From Paludibacteraceae bacterium (GTDB lineage Bacteria > Bacteroidota > Bacteroidia > Bacteroidales > Paludibacteraceae), in NCBI GenBank assembly GCA_017450685.1, contig JAFSTB010000007.1:29632-93631 (forward strand): a stretch of DNA of 64,000 nt, read 5' to 3'. The notes beneath the pieces were generated by a model. It made no database searches and had not been told where the DNA came from. It was given only the letters and a program-made list of their open reading frames with translations. The position numbers and the translations under genes were made by a program. Positions 8,560 to 16,962 of this stretch are shown here, in pieces (position 1 is the first letter of the stretch; the number at the start of each line of letters is the position of its first letter).

Positions 8560-9426
8560 CTATAAATCGGCTAAACCGTTTACTATGGCATAGATGGTCA
8601 GACCGGCAGCGGAATGGATATTCAGTTTGCGGGTTATATTCTTACGATGAGATATAACAGTATGAACAGATATAAAGAGAGCCTCTGCTATCTCTTTATT
8701 GCTCAAGCCTTTGACCACATGACGAAGCACCTCTTTCTCCCTTTCGCTCAACTCTTCATCCGTCTGTTCGGGTTCACGTTTGGCACGCTCTTTATATCCG
8801 GGCTGATGTTTGAGCGATGGAATAAGCATCTCATCCTCTATGGCACGGTGCAACATCAACTCCTCTTCCACCTCACATATATCGTGCAAGGCTGCAAACA
8901 GTTCGGCATTGGCTTGACCCGGGTAATACTTGATAATAAGACTCTTCAGTTCGGTCAGTTTGGCTGACTTATGAAGTTCATCGGTAGAGTGTTGCCGATA
9001 TTCGCTATCTATCTCTTGTTCAATATGTTTCCTCACCTCTTCTGCATACTCATCAAAAAAGCGAAGAATGAGCATCGGTATCTGACCACAAATACCTGAA
9101 ATGGCAGAAAGTAACTCTTGTCGTATGCGAGGAAACTGAAAATCAAGAAAATAGGTATGACCGTTCTTCACATAACGCAATAAAGTAGGGATATCATATA
9201 AAGTGGAAGACAATTTGTTATACTTATTAGAGACATTATGTTCGTGAAGGTCGATAGCATAGTTCATCACGCAAATAAAAGTCTCACTATCAACATCGTT
9301 TTCGCGGCACACTTCCTCTATCGTCTTTTCACCTACGCCCAATGGCAATTCAAAACGATTGATGATGGATAAGGCACGGTGCTCATCGCGCATCAATACG
9401 CTCATCTTGTCGTGAATAGTGTACAT
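8560..9426 (-). CDS. LuxR-type regulator with Ric/hemerythrin-like sensor region
   Basis: 288 residues. Residues about 225-285 form a LuxR/FixJ helix-turn-helix (LSEREKEVLRHVVKGLSNKEIA then HTVISHRKNITRKL). Residues about 18-58 resemble the DUF542/ScdA_N segment of Ric/YtfE proteins (IINRFELPLGVGEKTIEEVC). Residues about 85-205 are all-helical, with spaced H90, H134, H181, H193 and E197/E199 (LHDICEVEEELMLHRAIEDE), suggesting a di-iron hemerythrin fold. Inference: a cytoplasmic transcription factor sensing oxygen, nitric oxide or iron-centre state. Its target is not visible. tilS starts one base beyond its stop. Confidence 0.75.
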   Translation of the reverse strand: MYTIHDKMSVLMRDEHRALSIINRFELPLGVGEKTIEEVCRENDVDSETFICVMNYAIDLHEHNVSNKYNKLSSTLYDIPTLLRYVKNGHTYFLDFQFPRIRQELLSAISGICGQIPMLILRFFDEYAEEVRKHIEQEIDSEYRQHSTDELHKSAKLTELKSLIIKYYPGQANAELFAALHDICEVEEELMLHRAIEDEMLIPSLKHQPGYKERAKREPEQTDEELSEREKEVLRHVVKGLSNKEIAEALFISVHTVISHRKNITRKLNIHSAAGLTIYAIVNGLADL

Positions 9427-9470
9427 AGATATATGGATTTATATTTTTTATGGAACGTTTGAATCTTTCC

Positions 9471-11561
9471 TTAATGATCTAATCTCATAGTGAGTTGAAT
9501 ACGTTGCCGTTGTCGGTCGATATCCAACACTTTCACTCTCACTTTCTGATGCAGGCTGACCACCTCACTCGGTGAAGAGATACGGCGATTGACAAACTGC
9601 GATATATGTATCAGTCCGTCTTTATGCACACCTATATCCACAAAGGCTCCGAAAGCGGCTATATTGGTGATGATACCATTCAGTTCCATACCCACCTTAA
9701 CATCATCTATCGTTCGCACATTGTCAGCGAAATGGAACTCTTCGGCTTGTGTGCGAGGGTCGCGAGAGGGCTTATCCAACTCACGCATTATGTCTTGCAG
9801 TGTAGGCATACCCACTTCATCGGATAGATAACGCTGCAAATCAATCTGTTGCCGCAAGTCTTCGCGTTGCATCAATTCCGTCACCGTACAACCCACATCC
9901 TTTGCCATACGCTCCACCAAACGGTATCTCTCAGGGTGCACCGCCGAGTTGTCCAACGGATTATCCGAACCGGTAACACGCAAGAAACCGGCTGCCTGCT
10001 CAAACGTCTTGGTGCCCATCTTAGGCACTTTAAGTAGGGCTTGACGATTGGCAAACGGACCATTCTCCGAACGATAAGTGACAATGTTTTGAGCCAATGT
10101 CGGACCCAAACCGGAGATATAAGTCAAGAGATATTTGCTGGCGGTATTGACATCTACACCCACCTGATTGACAACCAATTCCACCGTTTGATTCAAACTG
10201 TCCTTCAGTCGTTTTTGGTCCACATCGTGTTGGTATTGTCCCACGCCTATCGACTTAGGGTCAATCTTAACCAACTCGGCAAGCGGATCCATCAGTCGTC
10301 TGCCTATAGAGACGGCACCACGCACTGTGACATCTTCCTCTGGGAACTCCTCTCTGGCTATCTGGCTGGCTGAATAGACGGAAGCACCACTCTCACTCAC
10401 CACAAAGACCTGCGGCTTATTGTCGGTCAAATCTTTTAATACGCTGCGCACAAACTCTTCCGTTTCGCGGGTGGCAGTTCCGTTGCCAATGGCTATGGCT
10501 TCAATCTGATATTTGGTTATGAGTTGGAGTAGTGTCTGTGCCGACTGTGCCATACGCAGGAAGATGACCGTATGTTGCAACAAATCGCCTTGCGCACTCA
10601 ATACCACCACTTTGCAGCCGGTGCGAAACCCCGGATCCAAGGCTAAGACACGTTTCTGCCCTAAGGGTGCGTCCAAGAGCAACTGCCTTAGGTTGTCGGC
10701 AAAGACGCGTATGGCCTCAGTGTCGGCTTTCTGTTTACTATCAGCCGCAAACTCAGTCTCTATGGCAGGTTTAAGCAAACGTTTGTACCCGTCTTCCATT
10801 GCTAACTCCACCTGATAGGATGCATCATTAGTGGCGCGAAGATAAAGACGGGCTAACTTATCCAAACTCTTCTCTGTGTCGGCGGAAATATCCACACGTA
10901 TAAACCCTTCATTTTCAGCACGACGAATAGCCAACAAACGATGGGAAGAGATATGTTTGAGCGGCTCATTGACAGAGAAATAGTCTTTATAGTGTTGTGC
11001 TTGTTCGCTGTCCTGCTTCTCTTTCACCGGTTTAGTGGTAAGCATGGCAGTATAGGTAAACTCACGTCTTATGGCTTGCCGTGAGCGTTCATCTTGTGCT
11101 ATCGTTTCGGCTATTATATCTCTTGCACCTTGCAACTCTTCCTCGGTGGCAGTCAGTTTTCCGGGTTTCTGTTGCAGAAGTTGCAGTGCCAATGGTTCTA
11201 ACCCTTTCTCACGAGCCACATCGGCGCGAGTCTTACGGTGCGGTTTATAAGGCAGGTAGATATCTTCTAACTCAGTAGCGTCCCAACAGTTGGTGATACG
11301 CTGTTGAAGAGCATCAGTCATCTTACCTTGCTCCTCAATGGTGCGCATTATCGTTTCTTTGCGTGCCGCCAACTCCAACATACGCTCGTGTTCCTCACTG
11401 ATACGAGCAATCTGCACCTCATCCAGTCCGCCTGTGCGCTCCTTACGATAACGGGCAATGAAAGGGATAGTAGCCTTCTGTTCAAGCAGTTGGATAGTAG
11501 CATCAACCTGCTTGGCAGATATACCAACCGAACGGGATATCAATTCACTATATTCAGTCAT
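9471..11561 (-). CDS. tex: Tex family RNA-binding transcriptional accessory protein
   Basis: 696 residues, close to the family norm. Cytoplasmic nucleic-acid-binding protein related to eukaryotic Spt6, implicated in transcription and in tolerance of toxin stress. The order matches Tex: N-terminal helical region, YqgF-like RNase H fold (VLALDPGFRTGCKVVVL), helix-hairpin-helix segment (NTASKYLLTYISGLGPTLA), and a C-terminal S1 RNA-binding domain at about residues 620-690 (GAFVDIGVHKDGLIHISQ). It lies 20 bases from the CBS-domain gene upstream and 44 bases from the LuxR gene downstream, all leftward. Confidence 0.93.
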   Translation of the reverse strand: MTEYSELISRSVGISAKQVDATIQLLEQKATIPFIARYRKERTGGLDEVQIARISEEHERMLELAARKETIMRTIEEQGKMTDALQQRITNCWDATELEDIYLPYKPHRKTRADVAREKGLEPLALQLLQQKPGKLTATEEELQGARDIIAETIAQDERSRQAIRREFTYTAMLTTKPVKEKQDSEQAQHYKDYFSVNEPLKHISSHRLLAIRRAENEGFIRVDISADTEKSLDKLARLYLRATNDASYQVELAMEDGYKRLLKPAIETEFAADSKQKADTEAIRVFADNLRQLLLDAPLGQKRVLALDPGFRTGCKVVVLSAQGDLLQHTVIFLRMAQSAQTLLQLITKYQIEAIAIGNGTATRETEEFVRSVLKDLTDNKPQVFVVSESGASVYSASQIAREEFPEEDVTVRGAVSIGRRLMDPLAELVKIDPKSIGVGQYQHDVDQKRLKDSLNQTVELVVNQVGVDVNTASKYLLTYISGLGPTLAQNIVTYRSENGPFANRQALLKVPKMGTKTFEQAAGFLRVTGSDNPLDNSAVHPERYRLVERMAKDVGCTVTELMQREDLRQQIDLQRYLSDEVGMPTLQDIMRELDKPSRDPRTQAEEFHFADNVRTIDDVKVGMELNGIITNIAAFGAFVDIGVHKDGLIHISQFVNRRISSPSEVVSLHQKVRVKVLDIDRQRQRIQLTMRLDH

Positions 11562-11581
11562 AACAATCTCAATGTTTCATT

Positions 11582-12631
11582 CTAAACCCCTTTTTGCAGC
11601 GGTTTATATCGTTTTTGTCGTTGTTGCCAGCGTTCGCGAGCATATTGTTGCATATCAGTCACTTGGTCGTTCTCGTCGATGATCTCCAAACCGAAAATCG
11701 TTTCTATCACATCTTCCAAGGTCAATATGCCTTGAAAACAACCGTATTCGTCAATGACAATACTTATTTGCGACTTTTGTTTAAGCAGTTGGTCGAAGAT
11801 ATCGCCAACGGTCATTTCTTCGTTGAACTGCGGAACGGGTCGTTTGATAGAGGCTAAGGTCTTGCGGAAGTGGTCTTCCGTGAGGTCTTCCAACACATCG
11901 TTACGCAGCACATATCCGGTGATATATTCAGGTGAATCGCCATAGACGGGGATACGCGAGAAATGGTCGAACTTATCCGTATCGTAGAACTCTTTGAGCG
12001 TCATCTTTTCCGGTGCTATACTTGCCACCACTCTGGGTGTCATCACATCGTAGGCTTTCACTTCGTCTAAACGCATCACATTGCGAATAATCTTATTCTC
12101 GTCCTCTTCTATCACTCCTTCTTCTTCACCTACGTTTGCCATTGCAATCACCTCTTCTCTGCTCACAGACGCATCTTCCGTTTCGGGGAAGAGACGTGTT
12201 ATCCATTGTATAAGCAGCACAAAAGGATAGAGTAGGATGATAAGAGCACGAATAGTGTAGGCAGTGAAACCCATCAGTCGTTTCCAATAAGTGGTGCCGA
12301 TGGTCTTTGGGATGATCTCAGCGAAGATGAGTATGAGCAGTGTGAAGGCGGCACTGACAACACCAAACCACACGTTTCCGAAGAGCAGTGTTGCCTGTTG
12401 TCCGACACCTGCCGCACCAATGGTATTGGCTATGGTGTTAAGCGACAGAATAGCAGCCAATGGTCGCTCAGTCTCGGTCTTGTAGTCTTTCATTAAGGTG
12501 GCAGGCTTATAACCTTCCTCCTCTCGAAGGTTGATATAACTAAGCGTGGTGGACATCAACACCGATTCAAGCGTTGAACAAAGGAAAGAAATAGATAAGG
12601 CTAAAAGTATATAAAAAATGAGTAGAGCCAT
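11582..12631 (-). CDS. CNNM/CorC-type membrane protein with CBS pair (hemolysin family)
   Basis: 349 residues. The N-terminal 150 residues form the DUF21 membrane region with several hydrophobic segments. The CBS pair follows (about 185-320), including DVMTPRVVASIAP and IVIDEYGCFQGILTLEDVIETIFG. Bacterial members are proposed Mg2+/Co2+ or Na+ transporters; older annotation calls them hemolysins. The C-terminal CorC/HlyC transporter-associated domain found in longer members is missing: the protein stops after a short basic tail. It is flanked by lon and tex, 21 and 20 bases away, in the same direction. Confidence 0.88.
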   Translation of the reverse strand: MALLIFYILLALSISFLCSTLESVLMSTTLSYINLREEEGYKPATLMKDYKTETERPLAAILSLNTIANTIGAAGVGQQATLLFGNVWFGVVSAAFTLLILIFAEIIPKTIGTTYWKRLMGFTAYTIRALIILLYPFVLLIQWITRLFPETEDASVSREEVIAMANVGEEEGVIEEDENKIIRNVMRLDEVKAYDVMTPRVVASIAPEKMTLKEFYDTDKFDHFSRIPVYGDSPEYITGYVLRNDVLEDLTEDHFRKTLASIKRPVPQFNEEMTVGDIFDQLLKQKSQISIVIDEYGCFQGILTLEDVIETIFGLEIIDENDQVTDMQQYARERWQQRQKRYKPLQKGV

Positions 12632-12652
12632 AATAAAATCAGATGAGTAGCG

Positions 12653-15082
12653 TTATAGCAGTGCAAAATCGAGTACTTCTTGTATTTCAGTCACATAGTG
12701 TATATTCAGTCCTTCGAGGTAATGAGTCGGTATTTCTGTTACGTCTTTTTTGTTATCTTTACACATCACCACATCCGTTATGCCGGCTCTTTTTGCAGCC
12801 AGCAGTTTTTCTTTCACACCGCCTATGGGCATTACTTTTCCGCGAAGGGTCATTTCGCCGGTCATTGCAAGCCGTTCGCGCACCTTTCGATGAGTAAAAG
12901 CAGAAACAAGAGCAGTGGTAATGGTGATACCGGCACTCGGACCGTCTTTAGGAACGGCACCTTCCGGTACGTGGATATGAACCGACAAAGTCTCTATATC
13001 CTTTTGTTTGATACCCAACTCTTTGGCGTGAGCACGGATATATCCCAAAGCGAGAGTGGCTGACTCTTTCATCACATCGCCCAGATTACCTGTAAGGGTG
13101 AGAGTTGGTTGTTTGGAAGGAGAAAGACTCGTCTCAATAAAGAGTATCTCACCGCCAACTTGAGTCCACGCCAAACCGGTGACAACACCAATATATTTAT
13201 TATTCTCATACTGATCGCGTGAGAAACGGGGCTGACCTAAATAATCAATGAGGTCTTGCTTCGTCACATTGGTGTTATAACTCTGATTAAGAGCCAATCG
13301 TGTCACCACTTTTCTGCACACTTTGGCTATTTGTCGTTCCAAGGAGCGCACACCGGACTCACGTGTATAATCGTCAATGAGTCGCGATAAAATATCTTTG
13401 CTGAAAGAGAGTTGTTCGTCACTCAAACCATGTTGTTTCAGTTCTTTGGGAATAAGGTGTCGTAAGGCTATCTCCACTTTTTCCTCTATTGAATAGCCGG
13501 TCATCTCTATCAGTTCCAAACGGTCGAGTAGGGGACGAGGAATAGTGTCAAGAGTATTAGCGGTGGCAATGAAAAGCACCTTACTCAAGTCGTAGTCAAT
13601 ATCCAAATAGTTATCGTGAAAGGTGTTATTCTGTTCGGGATCGAGCACTTCCAACAGAGCCGAAGTAGGGTCACCTTTGTAATCGGCTCCCACTTTGTCT
13701 ATCTCGTCTAAGACGAAGACGGGATTCGAACTCTGCACTTTTTTCAAGTTCTCTATTATTCGTCCCGGCAGTGCACCTATATATGTACGTCTGTGTCCGC
13801 GTATCTCTGACTCATCGTGCAGTCCGCCAAGCGAGATACGGGCATATTTGCGTTGAAGTGCAGTGGCAACCGACTTACCCAAACTTGTTTTGCCCACACC
13901 GGGAGGGCCATAAAGGCAAAGGATAGGAGCCTTAAAATCTGTTGTTTGGCGACCTTCGGCTGTGGCTTGATTGATTTGCCGAAGAACGGAAAGGTATTCC
14001 ACTATACGTTCCTTCACTTTTTCCATTCCGTAGTGTTCGGCATCCAACACTTCACCGGCGTGACGGATGTCAAAATTATCTTCCGTATATTCGTTCCATG
14101 GCAGGTCTAACAGCGTTTCCAAATAAGTCTGTTGAATACTGTAATCGGCTGAATGAGACGACATTCGCTGAAAGCGTTTGAGTTCTTTCTCAAACACTTG
14201 CTGCACTTGTTTTGGCCAATGTTTAGTTTTGGCTTTTTCTTCCAACTCATTGGCAATCTGCGCTCCCGTATCACCCAGTTCTTTCTGTATCATTTCCAAC
14301 TGGTGGTGCAGGTAATATTCGCGTTGCTCCTTATTTATTTCTTCTCTTGCTTTCGACTGTATATCAGCCTTCATCTCCAACATCTGCACCTCTTTATTCA
14401 GCATTTCGAGCAGACTGAAAGCACGTTCCGCTATTGTAGGCGATTGCAGAAGTTGCTGTTTATCTGATATTTGAATACCAAAATTAACACAAATATAATT
14501 GACAAGGGTAGGGGGATTGTCAATGCTTCGCAGCATCATTCCCGCTTCCGGAGCCATATTTTCAGTGTTTTGCAACACTTTGATGGCTTGTTCCTTTATG
14601 TTGCTGACAAGCGCAAGGAACTGTTTATCATTGCGTTGCGGGAATATTTCCGGCACAACGGTCACTTCTGCCTTTATCGTTTTTGTTCTTGTCGTACTGA
14701 AATGGTCAATCTGCACACGGTCTATGCCTTCAAGAATAACCATCAGGCTATGGTCAGGCATATCCATAGCGCGTACCACACGTGCTGCAGTGCCAAAGGC
14801 ATATAAATCATCAGCAGTCGGTTCCTGCTGATCTTTTTGCTTCTGGCAACACACAGCGAGCAACTTCTCGTCGCGATATGTTTTCAGCACAAGTTTTTGA
14901 GAAAGCGGTCGTGACACATTCACCGGCAGAAGAACGCCTGGAAAGAGTACCATATTGCGCAGTGGCAATACGTCTAATATGTCACCTGTCGTGAGCGTGT
15001 CCTTTTTTTGCGGCGCATCGTTGCCGTCTATAATAGGGATAATATTCGTCTCCCCGTCACTGTTATCCAATTGATATGTCAT
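12653..15082 (-). CDS. lon: ATP-dependent protease La (Lon)
   Basis: 809 residues. Hexameric cytoplasmic AAA+ protease degrading misfolded and regulatory proteins. Order: N-terminal substrate-binding domain (LPLRNMVLFPGVLLPV at about 39-54), coiled coil (about 225-310), AAA+ module with Walker A GPPGVGKTS at 392-400 and Walker B VFVLDEIDKVG, then the protease domain. That domain has the catalytic serine in PKDGPSAGIT and the lysine in GGVKEKLLAAKRAG. All catalytic elements are intact. The upstream 394-base gap carries tandem repeats and inverted repeats that could affect expression. No clear consensus promoter was found directly upstream. Confidence 0.97.
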   Translation of the reverse strand: MTYQLDNSDGETNIIPIIDGNDAPQKKDTLTTGDILDVLPLRNMVLFPGVLLPVNVSRPLSQKLVLKTYRDEKLLAVCCQKQKDQQEPTADDLYAFGTAARVVRAMDMPDHSLMVILEGIDRVQIDHFSTTRTKTIKAEVTVVPEIFPQRNDKQFLALVSNIKEQAIKVLQNTENMAPEAGMMLRSIDNPPTLVNYICVNFGIQISDKQQLLQSPTIAERAFSLLEMLNKEVQMLEMKADIQSKAREEINKEQREYYLHHQLEMIQKELGDTGAQIANELEEKAKTKHWPKQVQQVFEKELKRFQRMSSHSADYSIQQTYLETLLDLPWNEYTEDNFDIRHAGEVLDAEHYGMEKVKERIVEYLSVLRQINQATAEGRQTTDFKAPILCLYGPPGVGKTSLGKSVATALQRKYARISLGGLHDESEIRGHRRTYIGALPGRIIENLKKVQSSNPVFVLDEIDKVGADYKGDPTSALLEVLDPEQNNTFHDNYLDIDYDLSKVLFIATANTLDTIPRPLLDRLELIEMTGYSIEEKVEIALRHLIPKELKQHGLSDEQLSFSKDILSRLIDDYTRESGVRSLERQIAKVCRKVVTRLALNQSYNTNVTKQDLIDYLGQPRFSRDQYENNKYIGVVTGLAWTQVGGEILFIETSLSPSKQPTLTLTGNLGDVMKESATLALGYIRAHAKELGIKQKDIETLSVHIHVPEGAVPKDGPSAGITITTALVSAFTHRKVRERLAMTGEMTLRGKVMPIGGVKEKLLAAKRAGITDVVMCKDNKKDVTEIPTHYLEGLNIHYVTEIQEVLDFALL

Positions 15083-15247
15083 TATGTTTATTGTAGGGTC
15101 TTTTTTCTCTTTTTATTTTGTGTTAAAATCTCTTTTCAACTCTTTGCTATTTTACATAATCACAATTAGGCTGCAAGAGTAACATTTTCAGATTGTTTAT
15201 GTAAATTGTGGTTGTCGGAGTTTTTTATCGGAAACTTTGTATCATTT

Positions 15248-15359
15248 TTTACCTGCACTTATAAGCACTTAATTAATGTTGATAAGTGCTTATAAGTATC
15301 CGGTTTACCTGCACTTATAAGCACTTAATTAATGTTGATAAGTGCTTATAAGTATCCGG
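15248..15359. repeat. Two identical 56-bp tandem units, each a 15-bp inverted repeat
   Basis: Units 15248-15303 and 15304-15359 are identical by eye. Each contains ACTTATAAGCACTTA and its exact reverse complement separated by 11 bases (ATTAATGTTGA), a strong hairpin or operator-like palindrome. Each arm itself carries GCACTTA twice, three bases apart. There is no T-run after the hairpin, so it is not a standard intrinsic terminator in either direction. Confidence 0.95.
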
Positions 15360-15391
15360 TAATGTTAGTTATCAAAGTTTGATATATTAGA

Positions 15392-15425
15392 ACTATGTTT
15401 GTGGATTTACTATGTTTGTGAATTT
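15392..15425. repeat. 17-bp tandem duplication
   Basis: ACTATGTTTGTGGATTT at 15392-15408 is repeated at 15409-15425 with one mismatch (G to A). It lies between the 56-bp palindromic pair and the copies of the pepD 3' end. Confidence 0.85.
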
Positions 15426-15431
15426 ACAAAG

Positions 15432-15497
15432 ATTAAAGTTCTTTGAGTGTAGCATTAAAGTTCTTTGAGTGTAGCATTAAAGTTCTTTGAGAGTTGC
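15432..15497 (-). repeat. Three tandem 22-bp copies of the pepD 3' end
   Basis: Copies at 15432-15453, 15454-15475 and 15476-15497. Read leftward each encodes the end of pepD (Ala-Thr-Leu-Lys-Glu-Leu-stop). The copy at 15476-15497 lies inside the gene. The other two, which are identical to each other and differ from the first at two positions, follow the stop codon. The 22-base period changes frame at each copy, so only the first is translated. Confidence 0.9.
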
Positions 15498-16922
15498 GAG
15501 CAGATATTTATAGAATTTCTGAACGGTGGCGATATTAACGCGCTCGTCCGGTGAATGCGGGTGTTCGATAGTCGGACCAAAGGAGATCATATCCATACCG
15601 GGATAATTTCTGCCGATGATACCACATTCGAGTCCTGCGTGAATGGTGATAATACGTGCTTGAGTGTTAAACTCGCGCTCATATATTTGTTTCATTACAT
15701 TGAGGATACGGCTATTGACATTAGGTTTCCATCCGGGATAAGCACCTGAGAATTCAACCTCTGCACCGGCAAGCGAGAAAGTGCTCTGAATCATTTGTTT
15801 AAGTTCTTCTTTGCGGCTTTCCACAGATGAGCGTGTAAGGCAAAGGACTGTAATTTGGTTTCCTTCAGTGGTGATGGTTGAGAGGTTGTTACTTGTTTCC
15901 ACCACGTCCGGCATTTCGGGAATCATACGATAGACACCGTGCGGACAGATGGTGATAGCGTGAATGAGATAGTCTTGCACATCTTCGGGCATCTCGGTTT
16001 TAGGACATTCCACTTCTTCGGCGGTGAGATGGATATTATCTTCCACGCCGTCATATTCACGTATGAAGAGGTCTTCATAGTCATCAACGAGTTGCATTAC
16101 ATCCTCTTTGCTTTCAGCCGGTATAGTGATAACGGCAGATGCCTCTCTTGGTATAGCGTTGCGCAGAGAGCCGCCTTCAACAGTAGCCAGACGCGCTTCA
16201 TAGTTAGCGACAGCGTCTTTTAAGAATCTGAATAGCAACTTATTAGCATTGGCACGTTGAAGGTTGATATCCACACCGGAGTGACCGCCTTTCAGTCCTG
16301 TGAGGTTGATTTTGAGTGCTATATCACCTTCTTCTGTATCAACGGGAGTGAATTGGAATCGTGCGGTAGTGTCCACACCTCCTGCACAACCTATATATAA
16401 TTCGCCTTCTGTTTCGGAGTCCAGATTGAGCAGAATAGAGCCTTTGAGTACCCCACCCTTCAGGTCTTGTGCGCCATACATACCTGTTTCTTCGTCAACG
16501 GTGAAGAAAGCCTCTAATGGTGGGTGAACGACGTTTTTGTCAGCGAGGATTGCCATTGCAGTTGCCACGCCTATGCCGTTATCTGCACCGAGTGTGGTAC
16601 CATTGGCGGTTACCCATTCGCCATTATCTTCCATGTATGCTTCAATGGGGTCTTTGTCAAAATCGAACTGTTTATCTTTGTTTTTTTGCGGCACCATATC
16701 CATATGTCCTTGCAGAATGACACCCGGGTGGTTTTCATAGCCGGGAGAGGCAGGTTTGCGTATGATGACATTTCCTATTTCGTCTTGCATTGTTTCCAGT
16801 CCGAGACTGCGACCGTAGTCAGCAAGGAAGTTAGAGATTTGCTCTTTTCTGCCCGATGGACGGGGGATTTGTGTGAGGCTGTAGAAATGATTCCACAAAG
16901 CCGAAGGCTGAAGGTTTTTCAT
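15477..16922 (-). CDS. pepD: Aminoacyl-histidine dipeptidase (M20 family)
   Basis: 481 residues, normal for cytosolic non-specific dipeptidase of the M20/PepD type, which hydrolyses X-His and other dipeptides with a two-metal centre. The metal ligands are in VILQGHMDMVP (His, Asp), TLGADNGIG (Asp), the catalytic glutamates in FTVDEETGM, NLDSE, and a late His in GPTIEHPHSPDERV. LKGGHSGVDI is the dimerisation-domain histidine. It lies 40 bases downstream of ansA in the same direction, probably co-transcribed. Its last six codons are the template of a 22-bp tandem duplication downstream. Confidence 0.95.
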   Translation of the reverse strand: MKNLQPSALWNHFYSLTQIPRPSGRKEQISNFLADYGRSLGLETMQDEIGNVIIRKPASPGYENHPGVILQGHMDMVPQKNKDKQFDFDKDPIEAYMEDNGEWVTANGTTLGADNGIGVATAMAILADKNVVHPPLEAFFTVDEETGMYGAQDLKGGVLKGSILLNLDSETEGELYIGCAGGVDTTARFQFTPVDTEEGDIALKINLTGLKGGHSGVDINLQRANANKLLFRFLKDAVANYEARLATVEGGSLRNAIPREASAVITIPAESKEDVMQLVDDYEDLFIREYDGVEDNIHLTAEEVECPKTEMPEDVQDYLIHAITICPHGVYRMIPEMPDVVETSNNLSTITTEGNQITVLCLTRSSVESRKEELKQMIQSTFSLAGAEVEFSGAYPGWKPNVNSRILNVMKQIYEREFNTQARIITIHAGLECGIIGRNYPGMDMISFGPTIEHPHSPDERVNIATVQKFYKYLLATLKEL

Positions 16923-16962
16923 ATCGAAAAGGAATTTTAGTTGATAATAGACAAAGGTATAA

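Larger units (their letters stand above)
15083..15476. other. Gene-free, repeat-rich gap between pepD and lon
   Basis: No credible coding sequence. The part next to lon (15083-15247) is AT-rich with one weak 7-base inverted match (CACAATT/AATTGTG). The remainder is built from three separate tandem duplications listed individually (56 x2, 17 x2 and 22 x3). Both flanking genes read leftward, so this is downstream of pepD and upstream of lon. It should hold the lon promoter, which I could not place with confidence. Confidence 0.8.

Noticed and set aside
15248-15303. Intrinsic terminator for pepD
   Set aside because: The hairpin is strong but AT-rich and no T-run follows in the leftward direction.
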